DNA of 64,000 bases from an uncultured Candidatus Poseidoniales archaeon (GCA_902625325.1 CACOAW010000002.1:20347-84346), one strand, 5' to 3'; numbered from the stretch's first letter, positions 1 through 9,613 are shown. Translations and numbers: made by a program. Notes: generated from the sequence alone by a model not told the origin.

Positions 1-1908
1 CCCACAGACGTCCCATTCGGAGAATTGGACGAGGACAGTCGAGATATAATGCTTAATGGCTCAGGAGGCGAGGTGATCAATTTCGAGTTCAACTCTGAGA
101 AAGGGTCCTCATACACTATGTCCAGACCCTGGGAAGGGGTCTTCTCCAGACTCGCTCGAACATACAAGGATACCAGCTCAGAGAGAACCAGGTCTAGGCT
201 ATCCTCATTCATGACCGACGAGCCATGTTCTGACTGCCGCGGAGACAAACTGAACGATGCCGTCTGCAAGGTCACCGTCGGCGGTGTGAATCTTCCAGGG
301 ATTTCAAGTTGCAGTGTGCTGGAAGCCTTGGCCGTTGTACAGAATTGGAGGCTGGGGGGCTTGGACGATACATGGGACAATCTCGACAGAGACGCCCCAG
401 ACAGCGTCACGGTCCGATCGACGGAGAGGCTAGACGAGCGTTCAATGTACATAGGAAAGGAGATTATCAAGGAGATAGAGTCCAGGCTCAGGTTCCTTGC
501 CTTGGTCGGGCTAGACTACCTGACACTTGATCGAAGGGCTAACACTCTCTCGGGCGGGGAGAGTCAGAGGATACGATTGGCAACTCAGATTGGCACCCGA
601 TTAACCGGCGTAATGTACGTCTTGGATGAGCCTAGTATCGGCCTTCATCCCAGGGATAACGACAGACTATTGCAGACACTAAGGGAACTAACAGATCTCG
701 GGAATACGCTGCTGGTTGTGGAGCACGATGAGGCGACAATGAAGCAGGCAGATTGGCTGGTCGATCTCGGACCCGGCGCTGGGAAGAACGGCGGCCAACT
801 GGTCGTGAGCGGGACCTACCCAGATCTCCTACGAAGCGATGAGAGCCCCACAGCCGCATATCTGTCGGGGAGGGAGGGGATCCCGGTTCCCGACGACAGA
901 GTCGAGCCTGATGATGAACGCTGGATCAAGATTTCAGGTGCCCGACAGAACAACCTCCAGGATATCAATGTCAGGATACCCCTCGGCTGCATGGTAGCCG
1001 TTACCGGAGTTTCGGGATCCGGCAAGTCGTCTCTGGTTACTGAGACACTCGCACCAGCACTTCTCAGACACCTACACGGAACAGACTCAACCCCCGGCGC
1101 TATGGATGGGATTACAGGCCTGGAAATGGTGGACAAGGCCATAGTGATCGACCAATCACCCATTGGAAGGACTCCAAGATCAAATCCAGCAACCTACACG
1201 GGTGCGTTCGGACCAATCAGGGACCTATTCACACAGACAAAATTGGCGAAGGAAAGGGGATACGAACCAGGACAGTTCTCCTTCAATGTCAGAGGAGGGA
1301 GGTGCGAGGCATGCAGCGGAGCGGGCTCTACTAAACTGGAAATGAACTTCCTACCAGACGTGTGGGTAACGTGCGAAGTGTGCAAGGGCAAGAGGTACAC
1401 CAGGGAGACACTAGAGGTCAAGTGGAAGGGCAAGACGATTCATGATATTCTCGAATTGAGCGTTGACGAGGCATGCGTCTTCTTCGAGAATCAACCCAGG
1501 ATCCACAGGATAGTCAAGACGGTCCAGGATGTTGGATTGGGATACATCAGGCTAGGACAGCCTGCAACAACACTCTCTGGAGGAGAGGCCCAACGAGTCA
1601 AGTTGGCAACCGAACTCCACAGACCACCAAGGAAGCACACATTCTACATCTTGGACGAACCGACTACGGGACTGGCTCTATCAGACGTCCATCAACTCAT
1701 CGAAGTCCTACTGCGGCTACGACGCAACGGTCACACGGTGATAGTAATAGAACACCACCTCGATGTGATCAAGTGCGCAGACTGGATCATCGACCTAGGT
1801 CCGGAGGGAGGAGAGTTGGGGGGAGAGGTGGTAGTGGCGGGAACGCCTAACGAGGTCGCTAGGGAGCCTGGAAGCTATACGGGTCAACACCTAAACGGCA
1901 TGGTCTGA
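1..1908 (+). CDS. uvrA: UvrA excinuclease ABC subunit A (5'-truncated by the window edge)
   Basis: DNA-damage recognition ATPase of the UvrABC nucleotide-excision repair system. The reading frame is open from base 1, so the N-terminal part (about a third of a usual 940-residue UvrA) lies outside; about 635 residues are visible. In order: a CxxC pair of the first zinc region (about base 226-240), the first ABC signature LSGGES (about 547-564) and Walker B VLDEPS (about 619-636), the second Walker [10 protein letters not shown] (about 1006-1032), the second zinc module with two CxxC pairs (1302-1313 and 1372-1383), the second LSGGEA (about 1574-1591) and ILDEPTTG (about 1648-1671). This twin-ABC, twin-zinc layout is diagnostic. 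UvrABC is bacterial in origin and occurs patchily in mesophilic archaea, presumably by transfer. uvrB and uvrC are not in the window. Confidence 0.97.
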   Translation, partial: PTDVPFGELDEDSRDIMLNGSGGEVINFEFNSEKGSSYTMSRPWEGVFSRLARTYKDTSSERTRSRLSSFMTDEPCSDCRGDKLNDAVCKVTVGGVNLPGISSCSVLEALAVVQNWRLGGLDDTWDNLDRDAPDSVTVRSTERLDERSMYIGKEIIKEIESRLRFLALVGLDYLTLDRRANTLSGGESQRIRLATQIGTRLTGVMYVLDEPSIGLHPRDNDRLLQTLRELTDLGNTLLVVEHDEATMKQADWLVDLGPGAGKNGGQLVVSGTYPDLLRSDESPTAAYLSGREGIPVPDDRVEPDDERWIKISGARQNNLQDINVRIPLGCMVAVTGVSGSGKSSLVTETLAPALLRHLHGTDSTPGAMDGITGLEMVDKAIVIDQSPIGRTPRSNPATYTGAFGPIRDLFTQTKLAKERGYEPGQFSFNVRGGRCEACSGAGSTKLEMNFLPDVWVTCEVCKGKRYTRETLEVKWKGKTIHDILELSVDEACVFFENQPRIHRIVKTVQDVGLGYIRLGQPATTLSGGEAQRVKLATELHRPPRKHTFYILDEPTTGLALSDVHQLIEVLLRLRRNGHTVIVIEHHLDVIKCADWIIDLGPEGGELGGEVVVAGTPNEVAREPGSYTGQHLNGMV

Positions 1909-1954
1909 CAGAACCAATCCCAAGCCTTGAGAACCCCGACCGGAACCGATATCT

Positions 1955-2719
1955 ATGTACAGATCGGGGAATCCCGCACTCAATGACTCTACATTCCAGA
2001 AATCTGCCTACAAAGACGCTCCTTGGTGGGAGGGATACGAGTCCAACATGATGACAATCGAGGGAGTAGCGGAGAAAACGGGGCTCCTCCTCCTGATTAC
2101 GGCCACAACAGCACTGTTCACCGCTTTCTCAATGCCTGATAGTGCCCCACTTATCCTAGTCGGTGCAATTGGTGGCTTAGTCGTAGCCTTGATTGTGATT
2201 TTCTCCGGGTCCACTAATCCGATGCTAATATGCACATACGCAGCACTAGAGGGGCTTGTAATAGGGGGGATAACCTGGTTTTTCGAAGTGGGCCTCGACC
2301 TTCCAGGGATTGGAATCCTAGCAGCATTCCTTACCTTCATGATTCTCGCATCGATGATTGCGATTTACAGAGCGGGCCTAATCAGGTGGGACAGGAATCT
2401 AGCGATAGCAGTCTATTCCTCGATGTTTGCTATAATTTTGATCTACATATTCTCAATTATTGGTGCAGTCACGGGGTTGTTTCAAGTCCCTTACATCCAC
2501 GATGCGACTCCTGTAGGGATAGCGTTCTCGCTTTTTGTCGTAGGAATCGGAGCACTCTGCCTCGTGGCAGACTTCGATTTCATTGAGAGGGGTGTCCAGA
2601 TGGGAGCACCAAAGCAATTGGAGTGGAGAGCCGCCTTTGGGCTGATGGTCACACTTATCTGGTTGTACCTGGAAATTCTGGAGTTGCTGGCCAAGATTGC
2701 CATTTACTCGAGGCGCTAG
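1955..2719 (+). CDS. BI-1/YccA-family multi-pass membrane protein
   Basis: A 254-residue integral membrane protein. The N-terminus starts with a 'RSGNPAL' segment typical of the YccA-like branch of the Bax inhibitor-1 family, followed by about seven hydrophobic helices from residue 42 to the end, including a conserved acidic/aromatic 'DFDFIERG' stretch near residues 207-214. Family members are proposed Ca2+ leak channels or stress-related membrane proteins; the archaeal role is unknown. The ATG at 1955 follows uvrA by 46 bases. The stop TAG (2717-2719) abuts the ATG of the next gene, so the two are probably translationally coupled. Family assignment is firm; function is not. Confidence 0.88.
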   Translation: MYRSGNPALNDSTFQKSAYKDAPWWEGYESNMMTIEGVAEKTGLLLLITATTALFTAFSMPDSAPLILVGAIGGLVVALIVIFSGSTNPMLICTYAALEGLVIGGITWFFEVGLDLPGIGILAAFLTFMILASMIAIYRAGLIRWDRNLAIAVYSSMFAIILIYIFSIIGAVTGLFQVPYIHDATPVGIAFSLFVVGIGALCLVADFDFIERGVQMGAPKQLEWRAAFGLMVTLIWLYLEILELLAKIAIYSRR

Positions 2720-3361
2720 ATGATGCAAACAGATCTCGTTTTGCAGCTATCCTTAGCTGGGATAGCACTCGGTCTGTTCGAGGGAGTTCGCCCGGGCCCC
2801 CTACTGACCATGGTAGTCCGAGAGACTCTAACCGGAGGGTGGTCCGCAGGTGCAAGGGCCGCATCAGCTCCAATATTCACGGATGGTCCCTTAATCCTGA
2901 TCAGCGTACTGCTGTCAGGATGGGTCGCCGATCAGCCTAGTCTTATGTTCACGATTTCCATGCTGGGAGCTTGTTTCCTACTCTGGTTCGGTATCGATTG
3001 CTTCAGAATAGAACCACCTGATTCTGATATCGGACAGCAGGAGGTCACTGGATCATTCAGCAGGGGGGTGATTACGAATCTTCTGAATCCGAATGTGTAC
3101 GTGTTCTGGTTCCTAATCGGCGGCCCTCTGATGGCGTCAGCAGCAGACGAGGAGCCTGTGGCTCCTGTGGCCTACGCACTATCATTCCTGGTAACGATTA
3201 TCATCGTAAAGATGGTTATAGCCCTCATCTTCGATAGGACACGTGGTTCTATGTCGCCAAGGGTATACAAAATTGCATTGGAAATTTGCGGTCTGGGCAT
3301 GATCGGATTCTCTGCTGGTTTCATTTACCAGGCTTATGAGCTGTTCCCGGAGGCATTCTAA
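2720..3361 (+). CDS. LysE/RhtB-family amino-acid exporter-like protein
   Basis: A 213-residue membrane protein with about six hydrophobic segments. The N-terminal helix is followed by a 'GPLLTMVVRETL' stretch (about residues 27-38), matching the conserved GP(G)xxxxxxxR region of LysE-type translocators, and a 'NLLNPNVYVFW' stretch (about residues 121-131) matching the family's second-half NPK-type motif. Members export amino acids or other small metabolites; the substrate cannot be read from sequence. The start codon follows directly on the stop of the BI-1-like gene, so they form a two-gene unit. The next gene is convergent. Confidence 0.82.
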   Translation: MMQTDLVLQLSLAGIALGLFEGVRPGPLLTMVVRETLTGGWSAGARAASAPIFTDGPLILISVLLSGWVADQPSLMFTISMLGACFLLWFGIDCFRIEPPDSDIGQQEVTGSFSRGVITNLLNPNVYVFWFLIGGPLMASAADEEPVAPVAYALSFLVTIIIVKMVIALIFDRTRGSMSPRVYKIALEICGLGMIGFSAGFIYQAYELFPEAF

Positions 3362-3383
3362 CGCTGAATCCGGGATACTTAGC

Positions 3384-5117
3384 CTATGGCAACGAGCCAG
3401 ACCCGCTTACCTCAGCCAACCACTCCATAGCAGAGCGATAGTCTGACTCTGCCTCAAGATCGTCTTCAAGCAGAAGCGCCTGAGCTGCGTCCCAGAGCGC
3501 CCTCAGCGCTGGGACCCAGTCGCCCCCCTTGTCGCGGCTCTCCTCATCGAATCTCCATGCATCCGACTCCGTCTTTTCGTGGACTACCAACCATGCCCAG
3601 CCCATGGATGACTCCAAACCTCTACCCTTCCTAGCCATGGAGACAGTGGAGGCGACCCCATCATCAGCGGCCTTCCGCACCAACTCGTCTGCGAATGATA
3701 GAGGGCCAGGGAGAGTTCCGCTCTCCCAAGGAAGTCTATCTAGCTTCATTGCAGTGCTCAGCGACTCGCTTAACTCTCGTAGAAAAGCTCCGAACCCCTG
3801 TTTCCTCTTCGACTGTCTTGAGTGAACCCTCTCCGCCTCCTCTCCTACCAGCCCGAACAAATCCTCCAGGATTGTTTCACCGTGCTCTTCCCAGAGTGAA
3901 ACCAGAACAGGGTGGCATGACGAATCTTCGAGCCTCACGACCTTTTCATCCAGGCTCACTACGACGCCATCCGACCTGACGTGAATTCCATCGTCTAACG
4001 AATCAAGTACACAGGAGAGCGCCCGGCGCTCGTCCTCCGTCCCACTCATGTGTTCAAGGAACTCCTCTCCATCATTATCGGAGAACCAGTTACTACCAAC
4101 GACGAATCCATCGGTAATGGAGTTCAGAATACTGTACCTACACGCCCTTGCTACCGCATTGTCCTCCAAAGACATCTTGAGCCAGGTATTCAGCACTTCA
4201 TCCACTCTCTCAAGACCCTCTTCGGGCAGAGCTCTGTCCTCAGGCCACCCCTCTGGCCTCCATATCCAAGCCGCCTCGCAGACCTCGCCGAGTTTATTGG
4301 GAGGCATCATCGACACAGCCATGCTCCTTGCCACGGGCTCTTCTGTCTTGGCCAGCGCTGCAGGGGAGAGACCTACCCTAGTTCCATCAGAGAACTCGAG
4401 CTTCAGCCAGCCATCAGCCGTCCCTGACTCCGAGGCAACTGTCTCTTCGTCCAGTCCCGAGGACCACTTGCAAGAATCTCCCTGTAGATCCAATGAAGTG
4501 TTCCCAAGCGTCCACTGCACCCACTCGGACGGAGGAGCCGGCTCAAATCCAGTGAACACGAAACCCCCATCCCACGAGAAGAAGTACTGACCAGCCTTGG
4601 CGTGGTCATCCCAGACCAAAAGCCTCAGCCGGGGGTGGTTGAAGTTCTGTATACCCACAAGATGGCCAGGCCTACCGCTTCCTCTCTTTAGGTAGCTAGC
4701 GTTACCATAGACGTCGCTCTTGAATACGGAGACCGTTGTCAAATCCTCCTCAGATGCTGCTACCAGACTCCCAGCAAGGGAACGGGATACATCCCCCCCG
4801 CTTCTTTTGGACATCCTCTTCTTCAGCCACCTGATATCGTTTCTTTTTGAGGAGACAGCTTTGAGCTCGTGCAACGTCAACGCCATGGGGTCCTTACTCC
4901 CGAAGAGGGAGACCTTCCCCAACTCCCCGAGTATCTCTGGAAGGAAACTCTCTGGGTTTTCCAGCAGTGCGTCCAGACTTCTCTCGAGCCTCTGCTGGAT
5001 TTCTCTCGAAGCCTGTTTAATCCCCCTTACCCTCACTCTCTTCCTACGGCTCCTGTCACCCGGGAAACGAACTTCTGCGGGAGGCTTGGCCATGATATCC
5101 ATTCTACCGAAAGGCAT
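3384..5117 (-). CDS. Unknown 577-residue protein downstream of diphthine synthase
   Basis: No family recognised. The N-terminal 35 residues are very basic (Arg/Lys-rich, 'RSRRKRVRVRG'), followed by a predicted helical segment and then a mixed, acidic, Trp-rich body (about residues 140-577). There is no signal peptide, membrane helix or metal-binding cysteine cluster. It starts 24 bases after the dphB stop on the same strand, so co-transcription is likely. ATG 5117 is used; an internal ATG at 5093 would remove eight residues. The basic tail suggests nucleic-acid or ribosome contact, but that is only inference. The coding frame is long, uninterrupted and tightly packed between neighbours. Confidence 0.75.
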   Translation of the reverse strand: MPFGRMDIMAKPPAEVRFPGDRSRRKRVRVRGIKQASREIQQRLERSLDALLENPESFLPEILGELGKVSLFGSKDPMALTLHELKAVSSKRNDIRWLKKRMSKRSGGDVSRSLAGSLVAASEEDLTTVSVFKSDVYGNASYLKRGSGRPGHLVGIQNFNHPRLRLLVWDDHAKAGQYFFSWDGGFVFTGFEPAPPSEWVQWTLGNTSLDLQGDSCKWSSGLDEETVASESGTADGWLKLEFSDGTRVGLSPAALAKTEEPVARSMAVSMMPPNKLGEVCEAAWIWRPEGWPEDRALPEEGLERVDEVLNTWLKMSLEDNAVARACRYSILNSITDGFVVGSNWFSDNDGEEFLEHMSGTEDERRALSCVLDSLDDGIHVRSDGVVVSLDEKVVRLEDSSCHPVLVSLWEEHGETILEDLFGLVGEEAERVHSRQSKRKQGFGAFLRELSESLSTAMKLDRLPWESGTLPGPLSFADELVRKAADDGVASTVSMARKGRGLESSMGWAWLVVHEKTESDAWRFDEESRDKGGDWVPALRALWDAAQALLLEDDLEAESDYRSAMEWLAEVSGSGSLP

Positions 5118-5141
5118 CCCAGACTTGAGTTCGTCGGGGCC

Positions 5142-5972
5142 CTACATCGTTCCCCTTCTGCAGAAAGCCTCTCTTTCGTTATCGCTCATTTCCGACGGTA
5201 TTATGAGGGAGTGTACCCAACCTCCCTGAATCTTTGAGATTTCCTGAAGACTCCCAGAGAGGACTCTCTGCCCCTTAGTTCCAACATCACTCAGAAGCAT
5301 TCCCTCCCACCCATTGACTGCCAAGACGCTTTTGTTTACCCACTCTATACTATCTCCCTCTTCCAACCACTTCTCTTCCATCCCCTCGAGGGCGGAAATG
5401 GCTTGCGAGGGACTCATGGGGGTTGGAAGGTTAGAACCCATCCCCGTCGGATCTAGATCTAGAAGAACCAGCGTATGCAAGCCACTTTCCATATTCCTCA
5501 GAATCATTTTTAGTGGAGACGTGACAAGGTAATTTCCGTATGGATATGGCAGTGTGACCTGCCTTCCGAACTTGTAAGATTGAAGTCCAGATAGAGAGAC
5601 GGCGAGCGAGGTGGCAGACATCCCAGGGATTACTTCGAAACTAATCCCCTCCTCTATGCATCTAGCCTCTAAATCTATGTGCGTGGTAGCTTGCATCGGG
5701 TCTCCAACGACCATAAGGGCCACTGAGTCGTTCCGGGACTCGTCCAGTAGAGCCTCAGGACTTTCCACAGACGGTCGCATCAGCCTCTCCCAGGGCCCTA
5801 CCGCGCTCTCCAGCAGAGCCTCCTGATCGGTTGGCAGAACTGCGGTGTATCCCTCCAAGTACCTCTTTTTGCACCCCCGTGCCACACTCCGAGCCCTTTC
5901 AGTCATGTGTTCCAGATCCCCTGGACCGATACCGATTAGCCATAGCCCGGCAGGAACCTCATCAGTTGTCAT
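5142..5972 (-). CDS. dphB: Diphthine synthase (S-adenosylmethionine-dependent)
   Basis: Methylates the modified histidine of elongation factor 2 in diphthamide biosynthesis, a pathway restricted to archaea and eukaryotes. The 276-residue length fits the family (about 260-290). It has the tetrapyrrole-methylase fold signatures: 'WLIGIGPGDLEHMTERA' at residues 11-27, 'MVVGDPMQATTH' at about 86-97 (GDP loop) and 'VIPGMSAT' at about 118-125, then a 'LPYPYGN' segment seen in Dph5. The large unknown gene follows by 24 bases. Upstream (5973-6013) is a 41-base gap to the small Rossmann-like gene. Confidence 0.93.
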   Translation of the reverse strand: MTTDEVPAGLWLIGIGPGDLEHMTERARSVARGCKKRYLEGYTAVLPTDQEALLESAVGPWERLMRPSVESPEALLDESRNDSVALMVVGDPMQATTHIDLEARCIEEGISFEVIPGMSATSLAVSLSGLQSYKFGRQVTLPYPYGNYLVTSPLKMILRNMESGLHTLVLLDLDPTGMGSNLPTPMSPSQAISALEGMEEKWLEEGDSIEWVNKSVLAVNGWEGMLLSDVGTKGQRVLSGSLQEISKIQGGWVHSLIIPSEMSDNEREAFCRRGTM

Positions 5973-6013
5973 CCCCCTTCCCTATGCTCTCATGCACATC
6001 AATATAATGTGAC

Positions 6014-6541
6014 TCAGAACTTCATGCGAAAGGAGCCATTTCGACCCAACAGAATTCCCGAGTAATGATCATCCACACGCGAGTCGAAGGGGTCCATCGA
6101 GTAAATCAACTCCTTACTGTAGGTCTTGTAAAGGAACATCTCCCAAAGGAAGCCCCTGTTCCCCCCCGCAGAAAGGAAGTCTCCCCCGGAGACCCTCCTG
6201 ATTTGGGAAAGCACCGCCCCAATGTCCTTCGAAAATCCTAGAACTCCTGTCTCCATCACCACGAACTCACCATCATCGAACTCCTCCCAGGCCGACATAT
6301 CATTGATGTCCATCCTATCGCATTTATCACAGCCATACAGGTCTACAGTAACATCCCCGTGCTCACAGTTAGGGAACATGCTGGACATGAATTGGAAGTA
6401 GTTCCCGCTACAAGGGTCACCAATCACCATCAGCTTCTTCCCCTTGGTCTCGGACATCTCCTTGGCTACCCTGAACATCTTCTTTGTGAGCAGGTTTCGT
6501 TTTATCGGCGAGATTAGGATGCTCTTGATCATGTGGCCCAC
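6014..6541 (-). CDS. Small Rossmann-like protein, putative methyltransferase fold
   Basis: A 175-residue protein of uncertain function. A strand followed by 'VIGDPCSGNYFQF' (about residues 39-51) resembles a SAM-binding glycine loop, and 'GDVTVDLYGCDKCDRMDI' (about 62-79) has the acidic residue and Cys pair seen in some short methyltransferase-like proteins of large DNA viruses. The later 'FVVMETGVLGF' stretch would be the strand equivalent to motif IV. No substrate-binding domain is recognisable. It diverges from trm5, and the two start regions are separated by only a few tens of bases. The SAM-fold assignment is tentative; the coding status is reasonably secure. Confidence 0.6.
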   Translation of the reverse strand: MGHMIKSILISPIKRNLLTKKMFRVAKEMSETKGKKLMVIGDPCSGNYFQFMSSMFPNCEHGDVTVDLYGCDKCDRMDINDMSAWEEFDDGEFVVMETGVLGFSKDIGAVLSQIRRVSGGDFLSAGGNRGFLWEMFLYKTYSKELIYSMDPFDSRVDDHYSGILLGRNGSFRMKF

Positions 6542-6587
6542 CTCTCCGTCATTGTCAAGCCATGGCGCCTATCGGCTCATCAACGTG

Positions 6588-7766
6588 ATGCGTCACCTGA
6601 GGGTCCCAAATCGAGATGTGGAGAGGATCCTGAGTCTACTCAGAGAGAGGGAATGGCTAGCTTCTGACATGAGGGTTTTTTCGAAGGACGATGCAGAATT
6701 CCGCTTGGTCCCCATCGATCCTGGATCTCCAATCGCACTCCCAGCACCCTTTGACAAATACGAGACAGAAGTCCATGAGGGTCAGCCCGACAATAGAATA
6801 GATTCCGATTGGTGGAATCATCTCACGAATCTTTTGGGTCCAGAGGTGATTGCGACTCATGGCGAAGCATGGCCTTCTTCACATGAGTTCATTTCGGATA
6901 TGATGATAGTAAGAATCGAGGATGAATTGGATAGGTTCTCTGCCCAAATCGCCGAGGCCAAACTCCTTTCCCATCCTCACATCAGACTAGTCCTAAACGA
7001 CGAAGGCGTCCAGGGCGAGCTAAGGATACGCAAGCTAACCCCGATTGGTGCCAGAGTCGATGGCGCGATAGTTACCGAGGCAATTCCAGACTCCGTGAGC
7101 AGCACTCGGGTCTTGGTCCGAGAGTCTGGGAAATCCATCGCTTGCGATCCAAGAAAGGCGTACTTCTCGACCAAACTCCAGTCCGAGAGACTCGAAACTC
7201 TCACTCTGGCCAGAGAACTCAGAGAACTACTAGGAAGACCGTTAAGGGTCTGCGATCCATTTTGTGGAGTAGGCCCTTCACTAGCAATTCTGCTTTCGGA
7301 ACCGGGCCTAGTCAGCGAGGTGCTGGCATCCGATCTGAATCCCCATGCAGTGGAGCTCCTGATGGATAACCTCCGCAGATGGGACGGTAGGAGTTATCCG
7401 ATGGAACCCGCCCCGATTTCAAGGATTTTCGAAGACCGCATAATCGGAGTCGCTGATGCCATGCAACTACAATCAAATCCGGAGTTTACTGGTAGGTGGG
7501 ACCTGCTCATAGTAAACCTCCCACATAGAACACTCGATATTCTAGACTCTCTCGTGCCCTTGCTTGACCGAGAGACTCCATCTATGGTGAGGGGCAGGGT
7601 TATTGTTCCAGAGAACGAAATCGAGCACGCCAACCGATCCATTAGTAGAGATCTCCCTGACTCACTGGGAGGGTCCCCGGCTCCAAATCTGAAAATAAAG
7701 AGAGATTACAGTAGCAAACTAAGACTATGCTCTTTCCAGGCTTGGATTGCACCTCGGGAGGACTAG
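6588..7766 (+). CDS. trm5: tRNA (guanine-37-N1)-methyltransferase Trm5
   Basis: Makes m1G37 next to the anticodon, preventing frameshifting. The C-terminal catalytic half shows the archaeal/eukaryal Trm5 SAM signature: 'VCDPFCGVGPS' (motif I), 'ASDLNPHAVELLMDNLRRW' (motif II) and 'IVNLPH' (the NLP motif IV). The N-terminal half carries the D1/D2 region. The frame is open upstream to 6444, but that would overlap the divergent gene starting at 6541, so I use the ATG at 6588 (392 residues); a GTG at 6585 or TTG at 6552 is also possible. The stop overlaps the upstream extension of the next gene, suggesting an operon with the acyl-adenylating enzyme. Confidence 0.9.
   Translation: MRHLRVPNRDVERILSLLREREWLASDMRVFSKDDAEFRLVPIDPGSPIALPAPFDKYETEVHEGQPDNRIDSDWWNHLTNLLGPEVIATHGEAWPSSHEFISDMMIVRIEDELDRFSAQIAEAKLLSHPHIRLVLNDEGVQGELRIRKLTPIGARVDGAIVTEAIPDSVSSTRVLVRESGKSIACDPRKAYFSTKLQSERLETLTLARELRELLGRPLRVCDPFCGVGPSLAILLSEPGLVSEVLASDLNPHAVELLMDNLRRWDGRSYPMEPAPISRIFEDRIIGVADAMQLQSNPEFTGRWDLLIVNLPHRTLDILDSLVPLLDRETPSMVRGRVIVPENEIEHANRSISRDLPDSLGGSPAPNLKIKRDYSSKLRLCSFQAWIAPRED
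7757..7761 (+). promoter_or_regulatory. Shine-Dalgarno element deciding the TTG start at 7768
   Basis: GGAGG inside the last codons of trm5, six bases before TTG 7768. It supports that start over the in-frame TTG at 7747 and indicates translational coupling of the two genes. Confidence 0.6.
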
Positions 7767-7767
7767 T

Positions 7768-9450
7768 TTGAACAACATCCTAGACAAACTTTCTAGCAAG
7801 TCAGAAGAAATTCCTGATAAGATAGCATTTGCATTCATAAGGAAAGGAAAGAAGAACAAAACAGACAGTATCTCTTTCAGAGAACTCGATCAAAAGAGCG
7901 ATAGAGCAGCTCGCTATCTATCGAACAGAGGTTTCAAGGACGGTCTAGTAACACTCGTACTATCACGTCCTAGTACCGATTTCGTCGTACTGATGTATGC
8001 AATGCTCAAGACGGGGGCAGTCCCTCTCCTGTTACCTCCCATCCAAATCACGAAGCGGAAAGGAAGAGCGCAGCTAAGAAAAGTTCTGAAAAGAGCTGGA
8101 CCAGAGGGGGTAATCGGAAGCGGGACTTTGCTCGCAATTCGCAGGATTCTCCGCCTCGGACCCAGAAAGTTGAGGACAATAAACATCCGAAATCTAAGGG
8201 AATTCTACTCCAATCCTAGCAACGAGTCAGATTTTATCTCGAAAAAAGAAATTGACTGGACCGACGTCCCGGCCTTTGTTAGGTACACAACAGGAAGCAC
8301 CGGGCCACCGAAGGGAGTGATATACTCTCATGGGATGTTACATTCTCTCCTCCGCACTCTCGAATCGGAGGGAATTACGTCTGATGACGTCTTCTTTGGA
8401 AGATCTGGTACGCTAATCATCCATCCTCTGATTGGAATCTCATCCGTGTCAATAATTGCTAAACCTAGAAATGTCACAGGGCAGGAAATAGTCGAAACCA
8501 TCTCTAATTGGGGAGCGACGGCAGCATTCCTGTCCCCTCCGTCGGCAATCCATCTGGCAAAATTCTTGGAAAGCCACGGGGAATCACATCATCAACTACG
8601 GGCAATGCTGAAATCCCTAACACGGATTTACGTTGGAGGGGAAACGATTTCTGCTGGTTTTGTCAGTACGATTGAAAGTCACCTACCAGAAGAGAGACCA
8701 ACCCGTGGAGGATTCCATCTTGTTTACGGGGCTACTGAGGGATTTCCCCTCTGCTATGCCAAGGCTAGCACCATCATAGATACTTACACAAAAACCAAAT
8801 CTGGAATGGGATTCTGTCTAGGAGAACCAGTGGAGGGCATTAGGATTAGGGTGCTTTCTTTCGAGGACAACAATGAACAGTTTGACCCTTCCATTGCGTC
8901 AGAAGTCCCGGGTTCTGGACCTGGTAACATAGGAGAAATCTCGGTCATGGGCCCAGCAGTATATTCTTCTCTTATTGGGCAGGATGAAATAGAGTTCGGA
9001 GGCCGAAAGACGACCGCTCACGACTCACTGGATGGAACTAATTGGCATCGAACCGGGGATTTGGGATACTTAGACGAGCATGGTAGAGTTTGGATAGTCG
9101 GTAGGAAGGCTCACAGAGTTAGATCGAAAGACGGCTTCACTCTACACACCAAACAGATAGAGGAGATCTTCAATCATAGCCTCGGGATTAGAACTGCTTT
9201 GGTGGAGGGTCCGCGTAACCATTGGCCCGTGATTCTGGTTGAAAAAGACAAGGCTCCCTGGAATGAAACGGAAAAGAGACTGAAAGAAGAGGAGGAACGA
9301 GCCTGTCATTTACTGGGCTATGATGGTGAACTCACTTTCCTCCAGTATGGAGGGCAGTTTCCGGTAGATGCAGGTCATGAAGCTAAAATAGAGAGAGAGA
9401 AGTTGAGCGATTGGGCCAAGCAGAGACTGCACGGAAACCACCCTAACTGA
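7768..9450 (+). CDS. OleC-like AMP-forming acyl ligase/beta-lactone synthetase family
   Basis: Member of the acyl-adenylate-forming (AMP-binding) superfamily, 560 residues. It has the P-loop 'TTGSTGPPKG' (about residues 174-183), the 'YGATEGFP' A5 motif and the 'TGDLGYLDEHGRVWIVGRK' A7/A8 region. The 'VRYTTGSTGPPKGVIYSHGM' and 'GMGFCLGEPVEGI' stretches resemble OleC, which forms beta-lactones from beta-hydroxy acids in olefin biosynthesis. No OleA, OleB or OleD is adjacent, so the reaction is open; a plain fatty-acid ligase is the alternative. The TTG at 7768 is chosen because GGAGG at 7757-7761 sits six bases upstream and it follows the trm5 stop directly. Base composition is slightly more A-rich than the neighbours. 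Confidence 0.8.
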   Translation: MNNILDKLSSKSEEIPDKIAFAFIRKGKKNKTDSISFRELDQKSDRAARYLSNRGFKDGLVTLVLSRPSTDFVVLMYAMLKTGAVPLLLPPIQITKRKGRAQLRKVLKRAGPEGVIGSGTLLAIRRILRLGPRKLRTINIRNLREFYSNPSNESDFISKKEIDWTDVPAFVRYTTGSTGPPKGVIYSHGMLHSLLRTLESEGITSDDVFFGRSGTLIIHPLIGISSVSIIAKPRNVTGQEIVETISNWGATAAFLSPPSAIHLAKFLESHGESHHQLRAMLKSLTRIYVGGETISAGFVSTIESHLPEERPTRGGFHLVYGATEGFPLCYAKASTIIDTYTKTKSGMGFCLGEPVEGIRIRVLSFEDNNEQFDPSIASEVPGSGPGNIGEISVMGPAVYSSLIGQDEIEFGGRKTTAHDSLDGTNWHRTGDLGYLDEHGRVWIVGRKAHRVRSKDGFTLHTKQIEEIFNHSLGIRTALVEGPRNHWPVILVEKDKAPWNETEKRLKEEEERACHLLGYDGELTFLQYGGQFPVDAGHEAKIEREKLSDWAKQRLHGNHPN

Positions 9451-9458
9451 CGATTCAT

Positions 9459-9534
9459 TGGCGCCCCGACCGGGATTTGAACCCGGGTCGCAGCCTCGAC
9501 AGGGCTGCATGATAGGCCACTACACCATCGGGGC
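9459..9534 (-). tRNA. tRNA-Asp (anticodon GTC)
   Basis: Reads on the minus strand as a complete cloverleaf. Acceptor GCCCCGA pairs with TCGGGGC; discriminator G73 and an encoded CCA follow. The anticodon stem CAGCC/GGCTG closes a seven-base loop CTGTCGA with GTC at 34-36. The T-loop is TTTGAAT. It lies between the OleC-like gene and guaAA. No intron is seen. Confidence 0.96.
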
Positions 9535-9613
9535 CGGCTCTCCAACGAGATAGCCTTCCTTTTTCAAGGTTTGAGGGGGCATCATTGATGGCCCAACCGT
9601 CCACAGGCTATGC

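Noticed and set aside
6444..6587. N-terminal extension of Trm5 to 6444
   Set aside because: It would overlap the first codons of the divergent 175-residue gene and has no Trm5 character; later starts are preferred.
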